Positions 27,579 through 35,398 of a stretch of DNA of 64,000 nt are shown here, one piece after another. The stretch comes from Cellulomonas cellasea. Its GTDB lineage: Bacteria > Actinomycetota > Actinomycetes > Actinomycetales > Cellulomonadaceae. Each line of letters starts with the position of its first letter. Positions within the stretch are counted from its first letter, which is position 1. The translations under genes were made by a program, and so were the position numbers. The stretch covers positions 186,001-250,000 of the forward strand of contig NZ_BJLR01000030.1 in assembly GCF_006538745.1 (NCBI RefSeq), read 5' to 3'. The notes under the pieces are model-generated. The model was not told the origin of the DNA, searched no databases, and saw only the letters and a list, made by a program, of their open reading frames with translations.

Positions 27579-27719
27579 TCAGTTCATGTTCATGCGGCAG
27601 CAGCCCGTGGCGCCGCCCGACTGGATCGAGACGTCGCCGGCCTGCGCCGAGGCCGCAGCGGAGAAGGAGAGAACGGCAGCGAGCGCGAGGGCGGCGACGG
27701 TCTTGAGGGAAGTAGCCAT
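27579..27719 (-). CDS. Small secreted peptide (46 aa), candidate signal for the XRE-TPR regulator
   Basis: A 46-residue ORF with a good ribosome site (AGGAG, 7 nt before the ATG at 27719). Residues 1-27 form a Sec signal peptide: MATSLK, a hydrophobic Ala/Leu/Val core and an AQA cleavage site. The predicted mature part is 19 residues, ending in GCCRMNMN. The vicinal Cys pair and two Met could allow a disulfide or soft-metal binding. The gene lies upstream of, and in the same direction as, the XRE-TPR regulator, and diverges from the EAL genes. It may be a pheromone precursor; a thiol- or metal-linked leader or an independent secreted peptide is also possible. I do not recognise the family. 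Confidence 0.6.
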   Translation of the reverse strand: MATSLKTVAALALAAVLSFSAAASAQAGDVSIQSGGATGCCRMNMN

Positions 27720-27850
27720 GGGAGTGCTCCTGTCATAACGGGTTGACTTCGTGTCACGTCTATCATGACCGATCCCGGACGTGGAGTCGCCCCTTTCGCA
27801 GGCCTCTGGCACACGTCCGCCCAATCGAGTGACCCGCCCGAATCGGGCGT

Positions 27851-27862
27851 CGAGAATTCTCG
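27851..27862. promoter_or_regulatory. 12-bp palindrome in the peptide/EAL divergent region
   Basis: CGAGAATTCTCG is a perfect palindrome about 70 bp upstream of the first EAL-only gene. It lies in the 210-bp region shared with the peptide gene. A possible -10 for the EAL gene is TATGGT at 27912-27917. Confidence 0.4.
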
Positions 27863-27929
27863 TGCGTCGTCGCAGTTCAGCCGATCGGAGGAGTGTCAAG
27901 TCGACCCTGGTTATGGTGTCATAGGTGCC

Positions 27930-28670
27930 ATGACCGGAGACAAGGACGCACTGGCGGCGCAGCTCGCCGCGGCGGTGGACGACGCGATCTCCGACAGTGC
28001 CCGGCACGACTGGGCGCAGCACCTGGCGCGTGAGCGCGTCCTCGTGGGACGGCAGGGGATCTTCTCGCCGCGGCTGCGACCGTTCGCCTACCAGCTCTCG
28101 TTCCGGCCCCCCGGGACCGCCGGAGCGGCCGCACCGCACCACGCGACCTGGACCGAGCTGCAGCACGAGCGCGCGACCGCACACGTCCTGCGGGCGACGT
28201 TCGGGCGCGCCGACCTCGAGCAGGTCGCCCACGGGCGCTGGATGTTCGTGCGCTTCCCGCGGGCCTACCTCGTCGGGGACCTGCCTGTGCCGGCCCGCCC
28301 CGACCGCCTCGTGATCGAGATCGCGGACAACGTCGAGGTCGACGCCGAGGTCATCGCGGGCGTCCGCCGGCTGCGCGAGCGTGGGTTCCGCGTCGCCATC
28401 CCCGGCTTCGTGAGCCGCCCCGGACAGCGCCGCCTCCTCCCCCACACCGACTTCGTCAAGATCGACGTCCGTGACCTCGACGTCGAGGGCCGCCCGGTCG
28501 TCGAGCTCGCGCGGTCCTACGGCGCGCTCCTCGTCGCCGAGTACATCGAGCACCCGTGGATGCTGCACCAGAGCCGCGACCTCGGCTTCGACCTGTTCCA
28601 GGGCAACCTGCTCGAGCCGTCGGCCACGCTCGACCGCTCGGCCGCCCGGCTGCTACGCCCCGTCGGCTGA
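27930..28670 (+). CDS. Degenerate EAL-domain protein (probably c-di-GMP effector or inactive)
   Basis: A 246-aa single-domain protein of the YuxH-like EAL subgroup, without the C-terminal HDOD part. The EAL Glu is Gln (AYQLSFR), the NVT Asn is absent (VRFPRAY) and the Asp pair is replaced (AIPGF). The later Lys (VKID), Glu (AEYIE) and Gln (FQGNL) remain. Loss of three metal-ligand sites argues against phosphodiesterase activity; ligand binding or protein partnering is more likely. It is clearly paralogous to the next gene (shared VDAEVIAGV, FVKID, LFQG blocks). It diverges from the peptide gene. Confidence 0.8.
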   Translation: MTGDKDALAAQLAAAVDDAISDSARHDWAQHLARERVLVGRQGIFSPRLRPFAYQLSFRPPGTAGAAAPHHATWTELQHERATAHVLRATFGRADLEQVAHGRWMFVRFPRAYLVGDLPVPARPDRLVIEIADNVEVDAEVIAGVRRLRERGFRVAIPGFVSRPGQRRLLPHTDFVKIDVRDLDVEGRPVVELARSYGALLVAEYIEHPWMLHQSRDLGFDLFQGNLLEPSATLDRSAARLLRPVG

Positions 28671-28962
28671 ACAGGTCCGCCTGACGCCTCGCGGCCTCGT
28701 CGCTCGGCTGGGCGTGCCCTGCGCACCCCGAGGAGCCCGCTCGGGAGGCGCGTCCGACGGGCCACCCGTGCCTGGCCGGGTTGCTCGGCCTGACCCTGGC
28801 ACCTCGTTCGCATGCGCGAGGTGGGCGCGGCGCATTCCCCCGCAGGGCTCGTCGTCCCCCGCCGGGCCCGCCCGTCGCGACGCCTCGGCGCACTCGTCCC
28901 GGTGTCGGCGGCGACGCTACCTCCGCGAGACCCACCTCACACAAGTCGCGTCATCATCCGCG
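28671..28962 (+). other. Intergenic stretch between the two EAL-only genes
   Basis: 292 bp with no supportable gene or clear terminator. It could hold a separate promoter for the second EAL gene, or be a transcribed spacer. Only long shadow frames are open here. Confidence 0.5.
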
Positions 28963-29763
28963 ATGTGCACGCTCTCATCCGGTGTGACCCTCGCAGCGCC
29001 TGCCGCCGCACCCCGCGCCCACCGGCGACGCCACCCGCTGACCCAGGTGACCCCCCAGGCCGTCCCGGGCGAGGCCGTCCCGGCCCCGGGCGCTCGCATC
29101 CCCGTCGGGCGCCAGCCGATCACGAGCGCGGACGGGACCCCGCAGGCCTACGAGTTCCTCTACCGCTCCCTCGCCTCGGAACGCGTCGGGGTCGACCGCT
29201 GGGCCGCCGCGCAGCAGGACCTCGCGACCAGCGCCGTGCTGCACTCGGTGTTCGCGGACCGCGGTGTGGTGACCGCCGCGGGGGGTTGCCCGGCGTTCGT
29301 GAACGTGACCCGCTCGTTCCTCGTCGGGGCCCTCCCGCTGCCTGCGGACCCCGCACGGCTGGTCCTCGAGGTCGTCGAGTCGGTGCAGGTCGACGCCGAG
29401 GTGCTGGCGGGCGTGGCGCGGCTCCGGGCCGCCGGTTTCCGGATCGCGGTCGACGACTTCGTCGCCCTGCCGGACCAGGTGCGGCTGCTGCCCTACGCCG
29501 ACTACGTCAAGATCGACCACCGCGACGTCGTGCGCCACGGTCAGCCGCTGGTGGACCTCGCCGCCCGCCACGGTGCCCGCCTCGTCGCCGAGCACCTGGA
29601 GACGACGGCCGCGCTCGACGCCTGCATCGCGGCGGGGTTCTCGCTGTTCCAGGGCGACGTGCTCGCACCGACGGTGGTGCTCCCGGGCGCGGTGCCGACG
29701 CACGCGATCCAGACCCAGGCGGTGCCGACGCACGGCATGGGGACGCAGGCGGTGACGGCGTAG
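28963..29763 (+). CDS. EAL-domain protein, YuxH-like, metal ligands kept
   Basis: A 266-aa protein. The EAL core starts at VGRQPITSADGTPQAYEFLYR near residue 48. Ligand positions are kept: Glu in YEFLYR, Asn in VNVTR, Glu in LEVVES, both Asp in VDDFVAL, Lys in VKID, Glu in AEHLET and Gln in FQGDV. The usual loop-6 GTGYSS after DDF is replaced by VALPDQVRLL, so activity is uncertain. No HDOD domain follows. The last 25 residues are Ala/Thr/Val/His repeats (QAVPTH). The ATG at 28963 is a choice; later GTGs would remove up to 25 residues. Confidence 0.8.
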   Translation: MCTLSSGVTLAAPAAAPRAHRRRHPLTQVTPQAVPGEAVPAPGARIPVGRQPITSADGTPQAYEFLYRSLASERVGVDRWAAAQQDLATSAVLHSVFADRGVVTAAGGCPAFVNVTRSFLVGALPLPADPARLVLEVVESVQVDAEVLAGVARLRAAGFRIAVDDFVALPDQVRLLPYADYVKIDHRDVVRHGQPLVDLAARHGARLVAEHLETTAALDACIAAGFSLFQGDVLAPTVVLPGAVPTHAIQTQAVPTHGMGTQAVTA

Positions 29764-29842
29764 GCGATGCCGGTTCCGGCGTCGGCGGTGCAGACGCGGG
29801 CCGTGTGCTTGCGCGGCCGTGGCGGCCCGGTCCGTGCTCGCG

Positions 29843-30871
29843 TCAGCGCGAGCCCGCTGCGGCCACCCGCAGCACCGCCCGCTCGACCGCGAACTGCGCG
29901 TCCCGGCTCTCACCCTTGACCTCCGCGTCAGCCTGCGCAACGGCGCTGATGGCCACGGCCAGCCCCTCGGGGGTCCAGCGCGCGAGGTCTCGCTGCGCGC
30001 GGTCGACCTGCCACGGCGCGAGTCCCAGGTCGCGGACCGCGCCCGAGCCTCGCCCGCGCACGGCCGCGACCTTCGCGAGCGTGCGCAGCTTGGCTCCGAG
30101 GGCCGCCACGATCGGCACGGGGTCGACACCGGTCGCGAGCGCGTGCCGCAGCAGCGCGACCGCGTTCCCCGCGTCGCCCTCGATCGCGGCGTCAGCCACC
30201 CGGAAGCCGGTCGCCTCGATGCGACCCCCGTAGTACCGCTCGACGGCCGCCTCGCCGATGATCCCTGTCGTGTCCGAGACCAGCTGGGCGCACGCCGCGG
30301 CGAGCTCGCGCAGGTCGCTGCCCACCGCGTCGACGAGGGCCCGGACCGCCTTGGCGTCCGCCCGGCGCTTCGCCCGGCGCAGCTCGGCCGTGACGAACGC
30401 GGACTTGTCGGAGTCCTTCTTGAGCGCCTCGCACGCGACGACGGGCCAGCGCGCGGCGCGCACGGTGTCCAGGAGCTTCTTGCCGCGCTGGCCGCCGCCG
30501 TGGCGCAGCACGAGCACGACGTCCTCCTGCGGCGCCGCCACGTAGGCGAGCGCGTCGGTGAGGAGCTCGTCGGTCGCGCGCTCGACGGACTCGACGACGA
30601 CGACCCGGTCCTCGGCGAACAGCGACGGGCTCGTCACGACACCGAGGGTGCCCGACCCGTAGTCCGCGGCGTCGAGGCGCGTCACCTCGACCCCGGCGTC
30701 GCGCTCCCGTGCGAGCCCGACGAGCCGCTCGACCGCGCGGTCCGCGAGCAGGCCCTCGGACCCGGCGACCAGGACGACCGAGGCGAGCTCGACCTCGTCC
30801 CACCCGAGGCCCGGTGCGGCGGAGCGTGCCCCAGAGGGCGAACGGGTGCTGGAGCGGGTCGGGGTCGGCAC
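29843..30871 (-). CDS. holA: DNA polymerase III subunit delta
   Basis: A 342-aa clamp-loader subunit that opens the sliding clamp. Family features are LVAGSEGLLADRAVERL at the start, VVVESVERATDEL, the ALKKDSDKSAFV region, DLRELAAACAQLVSD, and the C-terminal helical domain with LGAKLRTLAKVAAVRG and PWQVDRAQRDLARW. It starts with GTG. In Actinobacteria it often follows comEA-comEC, as here, with about 137 bp between. That gap contains a 19-bp tandem repeat. Confidence 0.92.
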   Translation of the reverse strand: MPTPTRSSTRSPSGARSAAPGLGWDEVELASVVLVAGSEGLLADRAVERLVGLARERDAGVEVTRLDAADYGSGTLGVVTSPSLFAEDRVVVVESVERATDELLTDALAYVAAPQEDVVLVLRHGGGQRGKKLLDTVRAARWPVVACEALKKDSDKSAFVTAELRRAKRRADAKAVRALVDAVGSDLRELAAACAQLVSDTTGIIGEAAVERYYGGRIEATGFRVADAAIEGDAGNAVALLRHALATGVDPVPIVAALGAKLRTLAKVAAVRGRGSGAVRDLGLAPWQVDRAQRDLARWTPEGLAVAISAVAQADAEVKGESRDAQFAVERAVLRVAAAGSR

Positions 30872-30971
30872 GCGCCCAGCCTGCCATGCGACACCCACCT
30901 CGCCGTGGACCCCGTCCGGCCTCGCGGGCGCTCCTCGACTCGTCACGCGCTGACGACGAGTGGCGCTCGCG

Positions 30972-31018
30972 CACGGGCGGCGGGCTCGCTCACGGGCGGC
31001 GGGCTCGCTCACGGGTCC
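30972..31018. repeat. 19-bp tandem repeat at the end of comEC
   Basis: Two full copies of CACGGGCGGCGGGCTCGCT (30972-30990 and 30991-31009) and a partial third copy (CACGGGTCC). The array runs over the comEC stop codon into the spacer before holA. Confidence 0.7.
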
Positions 31019-32736
31019 GTGCCGATCCCGAGCGCAGGGGCGGCCGACGGAGGCCGGGCTCGCGCGCGTGCGGCGCCCACTCCGCGCCGCGGGCGGTCCT
31101 CCGGGGCTGTGCCGCTTCCGTGGTCGAGGTCGCCGGGGGGACGGCCCAGGAGCAGGACGAGCGCGGCGACCGTGCCGGCGACGAGCAGCACGACGCCGAG
31201 CGCGCCCGGCGGCCACGCGACCTGAGCGCCCGGCAGCGACGCCGCGACGCGAGCCACCGAGGCGATCCACCAGCACGCGGCACCGGCGAGCTCGGCGAGG
31301 ACGACGCCGCCGGCGTTCCACCACGGGGAGACGAGCGCCGCGAGCAGCCCGAGCACGGTCGCCGGCGCCACGGCCGGCGCGACGAGCACGTTGGCGGGCA
31401 CGGCGTAGAGCGCGACCGTGGGGCTGAGGAGGAGCACGACGGGCGCGCACACGCTCTGGGCGGCGACGGGGACGGCGAGCGCGTAGGCGACGGGTGCGCG
31501 CACCGAGCCGGACCACCGGCGCGCGAGCGGCCCGGCGAGCAGGACGAGCCCCGACGTCGCCACGACCGAGAGCACGAACCCGAGCTCGCGCGCGAGCCAC
31601 GGGTCGGCGACGAGGAGCACCACGACGGCCGCGGCGAGCGCCGGCACCGCCCGTGCGGGCCGGCCGAGCACGAGCGCGCCGAGCCCGACGGCGCCCATCG
31701 CCGCGGCGCGCAGCACGCTGGGCCCCGGGTGGACGAGCACCACGAACCCGAGCATCACCGCGCAGACGACCCCTGCGCGCGCACGCCGGGGCATCCCCGC
31801 GGCGCCGGTCAGCACGAGGACACCCGCGCCGACGATCGAGAAGTGGGCGCCCGAGACGGCGGTCACGTGCGTGAGCCCGGAGTCGCGCATCGCCTGGTCC
31901 AGGTCCTCCGGGAGCGCGGAGGTATCGCCGACCGCGATGCCGGGCACGAGCGCACGCGCGTCGGGGCCCAGCCCGGCGCACACGTCCCGGAGGCCGGACC
32001 GCACGGCGTCGACCGCGCGGAGCGCGACGCCCGGTGGTGCGACGATCTCGGCCAAGCCGCCCGCCTGGACCAGCGCCACCTCGCGTCGCCCGGCAGTGCC
32101 CGGCACGAGGCGACCCCGCACCGCGACGCGGCTCCCGTAGGTCGCCTCGGGCCACGGGACCCCGGTCAGGACGGCCACGGGCGCCGACGTCGCGCGGCGC
32201 TCCCCGCGGTGCTCGACCTGCTCGACGGCGATCGTCGCGCGGTACCGCGGCGGCGCGTCGGGTGGCCCGGAGCGCACCCGCTCGGTCTCCGACGTCAGCG
32301 TCCCGGTGAGGGTGACCGTCGCGCCGTCGCTCGCGAGCCCGTCGAGGTCGCCGGCGCCGCGGGCGGCCAACTGGCTCGCACCGGCGAGCAGCACCCCCGC
32401 GACCACACCGCACGTCAGGACGACCTGACCGGTCCGCACGCCCGCCGCGGGACGCCGTCGGGGGTCCACGGCGGCGCCCGGGCGGCCCGCGACGAGCACG
32501 CCGTCGACTCCGCGCCGGGCACGGCCCGCGCCGGTGACCGCACGACGGCCGCGATGTGCGCGGCTGCCGGCACGCGACGCGCTCCTCACGGCACGCACGA
32601 CGACGGTCAGCGGCACGCTCGCCGCGCCGAGACCTGCGGCGAGGACCCACGGCACGGGAAGCACGACGAGGAGCGCTGCCGCCGCCCACGCCGCGAGTGC
32701 CGCCGGGACGAGCCGCAGGTCGAGCGGTCCCCTCAC
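31009..32736 (-). CDS. comEC: ComEC/Rec2 family DNA-uptake channel protein, without metallo-beta-lactamase domain
   Basis: A 575-aa polytopic membrane protein. It has two to three N-terminal helices, a soluble OB-like DUF4131 region (about 110-230) and the Competence domain with LTHVTAVSGAHFSIVGAG and further helices. It ends about 40 residues after the last helix in an Arg/Pro-rich tail. The C-terminal metallo-beta-lactamase-like domain found in many ComEC proteins is absent; several Actinobacteria have such short forms. It probably passes single-stranded DNA through the membrane. The GTG start lies 1 nt after the comEA stop codon. Confidence 0.9.
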   Translation of the reverse strand: MRGPLDLRLVPAALAAWAAAALLVVLPVPWVLAAGLGAASVPLTVVVRAVRSASRAGSRAHRGRRAVTGAGRARRGVDGVLVAGRPGAAVDPRRRPAAGVRTGQVVLTCGVVAGVLLAGASQLAARGAGDLDGLASDGATVTLTGTLTSETERVRSGPPDAPPRYRATIAVEQVEHRGERRATSAPVAVLTGVPWPEATYGSRVAVRGRLVPGTAGRREVALVQAGGLAEIVAPPGVALRAVDAVRSGLRDVCAGLGPDARALVPGIAVGDTSALPEDLDQAMRDSGLTHVTAVSGAHFSIVGAGVLVLTGAAGMPRRARAGVVCAVMLGFVVLVHPGPSVLRAAAMGAVGLGALVLGRPARAVPALAAAVVVLLVADPWLARELGFVLSVVATSGLVLLAGPLARRWSGSVRAPVAYALAVPVAAQSVCAPVVLLLSPTVALYAVPANVLVAPAVAPATVLGLLAALVSPWWNAGGVVLAELAGAACWWIASVARVAASLPGAQVAWPPGALGVVLLVAGTVAALVLLLGRPPGDLDHGSGTAPEDRPRRGVGAARARARPPSAAPALGIGTDP

Positions 32737-32737
32737 C

Positions 32738-34291
32738 TCAGACCCGGACCATCGGGGTGAGTCGCTCCAGGAGGGCGGGACCGATGCCCTCGACGTCGGC
32801 GAGCTCGTCGAGCGACCGGAACCGTCCGTGCTCCTCGCGCCACGCGACGATCCGCCCGGCGAGCACCGGACCGATGCCCGGCAGCTCGTCGAGCGCGCCC
32901 GCGTCCGCGGTGTTGAGGTCGAGCGGCCCCGCCGCGGACGCCGCCTCACCGCCGGGTCCCGGTCCGGCCGGGACAGCCGGCGCCGCCTCCCCCGCGGCGA
33001 CGACCGCGACCTGCTCGCCGTCGACGAGCACCCGGGCGAGGTTGAGGCCCGCGAGGTCGGCGGAGGACGAAGGTCCACCGGCCGCCGTGAGGGCGTCGGT
33101 CACCCGGGACCCCTCGGGCAGCTCGACGATCCCCGGCCGCGCGACCTGGCCCACGACGTGCACGACGACCCGACGGGCGACGTCGGTCGGCGCGGGCTGC
33201 GCAGCGCCAGGTCCCGCCCCCGTGGTCGGCACCGGCTCGCTCGTGACCGCGGCTCCGATCGCCGCTGGGGCACCGGTCACCTCCGGGAGGTCGACCGCGT
33301 GCCCGACGTCCGGCACGAGGACGGACATCGACCGCACGACCACGACACCGGCGACGAGGGCGACCGCGAGGGAGGCGACGAGCCCGGCCCGGGTCGAGAC
33401 GGCCCACCGCCGGGTCGGCGGTCCGGCGGCGACGTCGTCGCGCTCCAGCGGCGAGCCGTACCGCGCGGCGTACTCGTCCCGCGCGCGAGCGAGGCGCCTG
33501 GCCCCGGCCCGCTGCACGACGTCCTCGGCGCCCCGTCCGGTCGCGTCGGACCGGAACCGTCTGGCCGCGTTCCCTTCGCCGTCGAAGGATGCTGCGTCCG
33601 AGGTTCCGGTGTCCTCGACTGGTGTCGCGGCCGTACGTGGTCGCTCGTCGACCGCCCCGGGCGCCCACGAGCCGCGGCGCTCGCCTCCTCCCTCGCCGGG
33701 CTCCGGCAGCTCGGGCCATCGCGGTCGCACCGGCGAGGACAGCGCCTCGGCCCCGGACAACGGCAGACGCGCTCGCACTTCCTGAGGCTGCCCCTCGTGC
33801 ACACGTCCAGCCCCCGGCACGGGCGCGAGCGCGCCTCCGCGTTCGTGTGCGGCTTCCCGCACGGGCGCGGCCCCGGCGACGGGAGCACGCACGGCCACGG
33901 GCTCGGGGACGGCAGGGCGGGGCAGACGCACCCTGCGCGTCGCGTCGGTCCACGGATCGAGGTCGTCTGGGGCGACCCGGGGTACGGGTGACGTCGCCGT
34001 GCCGAGCTCGTCCACCACCGCACCGGCGCCCTCCCCGCGCGCAGGCGAGCGTCCGGCACCCGAGGCCGCGCGCTCCCAGCTCGACGCCGCCTCGCGACCG
34101 GCCTCCCCACCCGGGTTCAGCCCGAGCGCCTCGCGTTCCGCCTGCCGTCCGGCGTCCGGGTGCTCACGCGCCACGTCCCCCGAGCCACGGTGCGGCGTCC
34201 AGCGCAGCGCGGCGTCGGAGCGGGGCGCCGGTGGGGTCAGCGCCTCAAGGCGGCGCCGGGCGGTGTCGGAGGGGTCGGGGGCTCGGACCAT
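32738..34291 (-). CDS. comEA: ComEA-type DNA-binding protein with long N-terminal extension
   Basis: A 517-aa protein; typical ComEA is 180-300 aa. Residues 1-300 are Pro/Ala/Arg/Glu-rich with no domain. A single membrane helix lies at about 305-327 (AGLVASLAVALVAGVVVV). Beyond it come the SLBB domain (VVVHVVGQVARPGIVEL, about 375-425) and the helix-hairpin-helix pair (LDLNTADAGALDELPGIGPVLA, given in part: NTADAGALDELPGIGP). The HhH part binds incoming double-stranded DNA outside the membrane. The extension would be cytoplasmic. The ATG at 34291 is the first good start, but a later internal start cannot be excluded. Confidence 0.85.
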   Translation of the reverse strand: MVRAPDPSDTARRRLEALTPPAPRSDAALRWTPHRGSGDVAREHPDAGRQAEREALGLNPGGEAGREAASSWERAASGAGRSPARGEGAGAVVDELGTATSPVPRVAPDDLDPWTDATRRVRLPRPAVPEPVAVRAPVAGAAPVREAAHERGGALAPVPGAGRVHEGQPQEVRARLPLSGAEALSSPVRPRWPELPEPGEGGGERRGSWAPGAVDERPRTAATPVEDTGTSDAASFDGEGNAARRFRSDATGRGAEDVVQRAGARRLARARDEYAARYGSPLERDDVAAGPPTRRWAVSTRAGLVASLAVALVAGVVVVRSMSVLVPDVGHAVDLPEVTGAPAAIGAAVTSEPVPTTGAGPGAAQPAPTDVARRVVVHVVGQVARPGIVELPEGSRVTDALTAAGGPSSSADLAGLNLARVLVDGEQVAVVAAGEAAPAVPAGPGPGGEAASAAGPLDLNTADAGALDELPGIGPVLAGRIVAWREEHGRFRSLDELADVEGIGPALLERLTPMVRV

Positions 34292-34361
34292 GCCGCGACC
34301 GTACGGACGGCCCGCGCAGGACCCGCCCCGGCCCCTCGTGCCGCGTACGGCACGCTGCCGG

Positions 34362-35393
34362 TCAGACGGCTGGGGGTGCGTCGGCGTCGGCGACGACGAG
34401 CGCGAGGACGCCGGGCCCCGCGTGCGCGCCGAGCACGGCGCTGACCTCGCACACCTCGACGGCGCACACGCTCTCGGCGAGCCGGGACCGGAGGGAGTCC
34501 GCGACCTCGGCGCCGAGGTCCGGCTGCCCGAGGTGGTGCACGGCGACGCGAGCGTGTCCGCGCCGCTGCACGTCGGCCACGACGAGGGCCTCGAGACGCT
34601 CGCGCGCGGCCCGGCGGGTGCGGACCTTCTCCGCGACCTCGATCCGGCCGGCGCGCATCGCGAGGATCGGGCGCAGACCGAGGACCGTGCCGAGCGCGGC
34701 GGCCGTCGCACTGAGCCGGCCGCCTCGGCGCAGGTGGTCGAGCGAGTCGACGAGGAACCAGGCGTGCGCGTCGGCGGCGACCTGACGCGCCCGCTCGGCG
34801 ACCGCCGCGCCGTGGGGCAGCGGCGCGGGCTCGGCGACGACGGGGGCGGGCGCCCGGTCGCGGCGACGCCCGAGCGCGGAGTGCCAGGTGCGCGTCCCCG
34901 CGACGGGCGGGGCGGGATCGGGGGCGTCGAGCGGCACGCCGCCGCGGGCCAGCCGGGCGGCCGAGAGCACCGCGAAGCCGAGGCCCATCGCGACCGAGCG
35001 CGAGTCCACGACGTGCACCGGCAGCGGCGCGGCGAGCGCCGCGAGCTGGGCGCCGCGCACCGTGCCCGAGAGGTCCCCCGAGAGGTGCACCGACACGATC
35101 TCGCGCGCCCCGCCGGCCGCCGCCCGCGCGTAGGCGTCGGCGAACGCGGCGGGTGACGGCTGGGAGGTCGTCACGCGCTGACCCGCCCCGAGCGCGGCCG
35201 TGAGCGCGGCCGGGTCGAGGTCCCGTCCCTCGTGCAGGCGCTCGCCGCCGAGGACGACCTCGAGCGGGACGACGACGATCCCCCACCGCTCGAGCTCGTG
35301 CGCGGGCAGCGACGCGGTCGAGTCGGTCACGACGGCGACCGGCGGCGGCGCAGGCTCACGCCGGCCCGCGCCGCGCCGCGTGCGGTCCGGCAC
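34362..35393 (-). CDS. DegV family fatty-acid-binding protein
   Basis: A 343-aa protein. DegV blocks are VVTDSTASLPAHEL near the N-terminus, TSQPSPAAF, VSVHLSGDLSGTVRGA, VVDSRSVAMGLGF and GGRLSATAAALG. DegV/FakB proteins hold a single fatty acid, in other phyla for a fatty-acid kinase. A Pro/Arg-rich insert at about 160-200 lengthens it beyond the usual 280 aa. The GTG start is 5 nt after the leuS stop, so it is translated from the leuS message. Confidence 0.9.
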   Translation of the reverse strand: MPDRTRRGAGRREPAPPPVAVVTDSTASLPAHELERWGIVVVPLEVVLGGERLHEGRDLDPAALTAALGAGQRVTTSQPSPAAFADAYARAAAGGAREIVSVHLSGDLSGTVRGAQLAALAAPLPVHVVDSRSVAMGLGFAVLSAARLARGGVPLDAPDPAPPVAGTRTWHSALGRRRDRAPAPVVAEPAPLPHGAAVAERARQVAADAHAWFLVDSLDHLRRGGRLSATAAALGTVLGLRPILAMRAGRIEVAEKVRTRRAARERLEALVVADVQRRGHARVAVHHLGQPDLGAEVADSLRSRLAESVCAVEVCEVSAVLGAHAGPGVLALVVADADAPPAV

Positions 35394-35398
35394 GGCGG

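Noticed and set aside
27893-27929. GTG at 27893 with a strong GGAGG just upstream as start of the first EAL-only gene
   Set aside because: It is out of frame with the EAL domain, so the ATG at 27930 was used.
26117-29763. RiPP biosynthetic cluster with the small peptide as precursor
   Set aside because: There is no modifying enzyme, protease or exporter next to the peptide, and it has an ordinary Sec signal.
30972-31018. Insertion-sequence end or att site
   Set aside because: It is a short direct tandem repeat with no integrase, transposase or inverted termini nearby.
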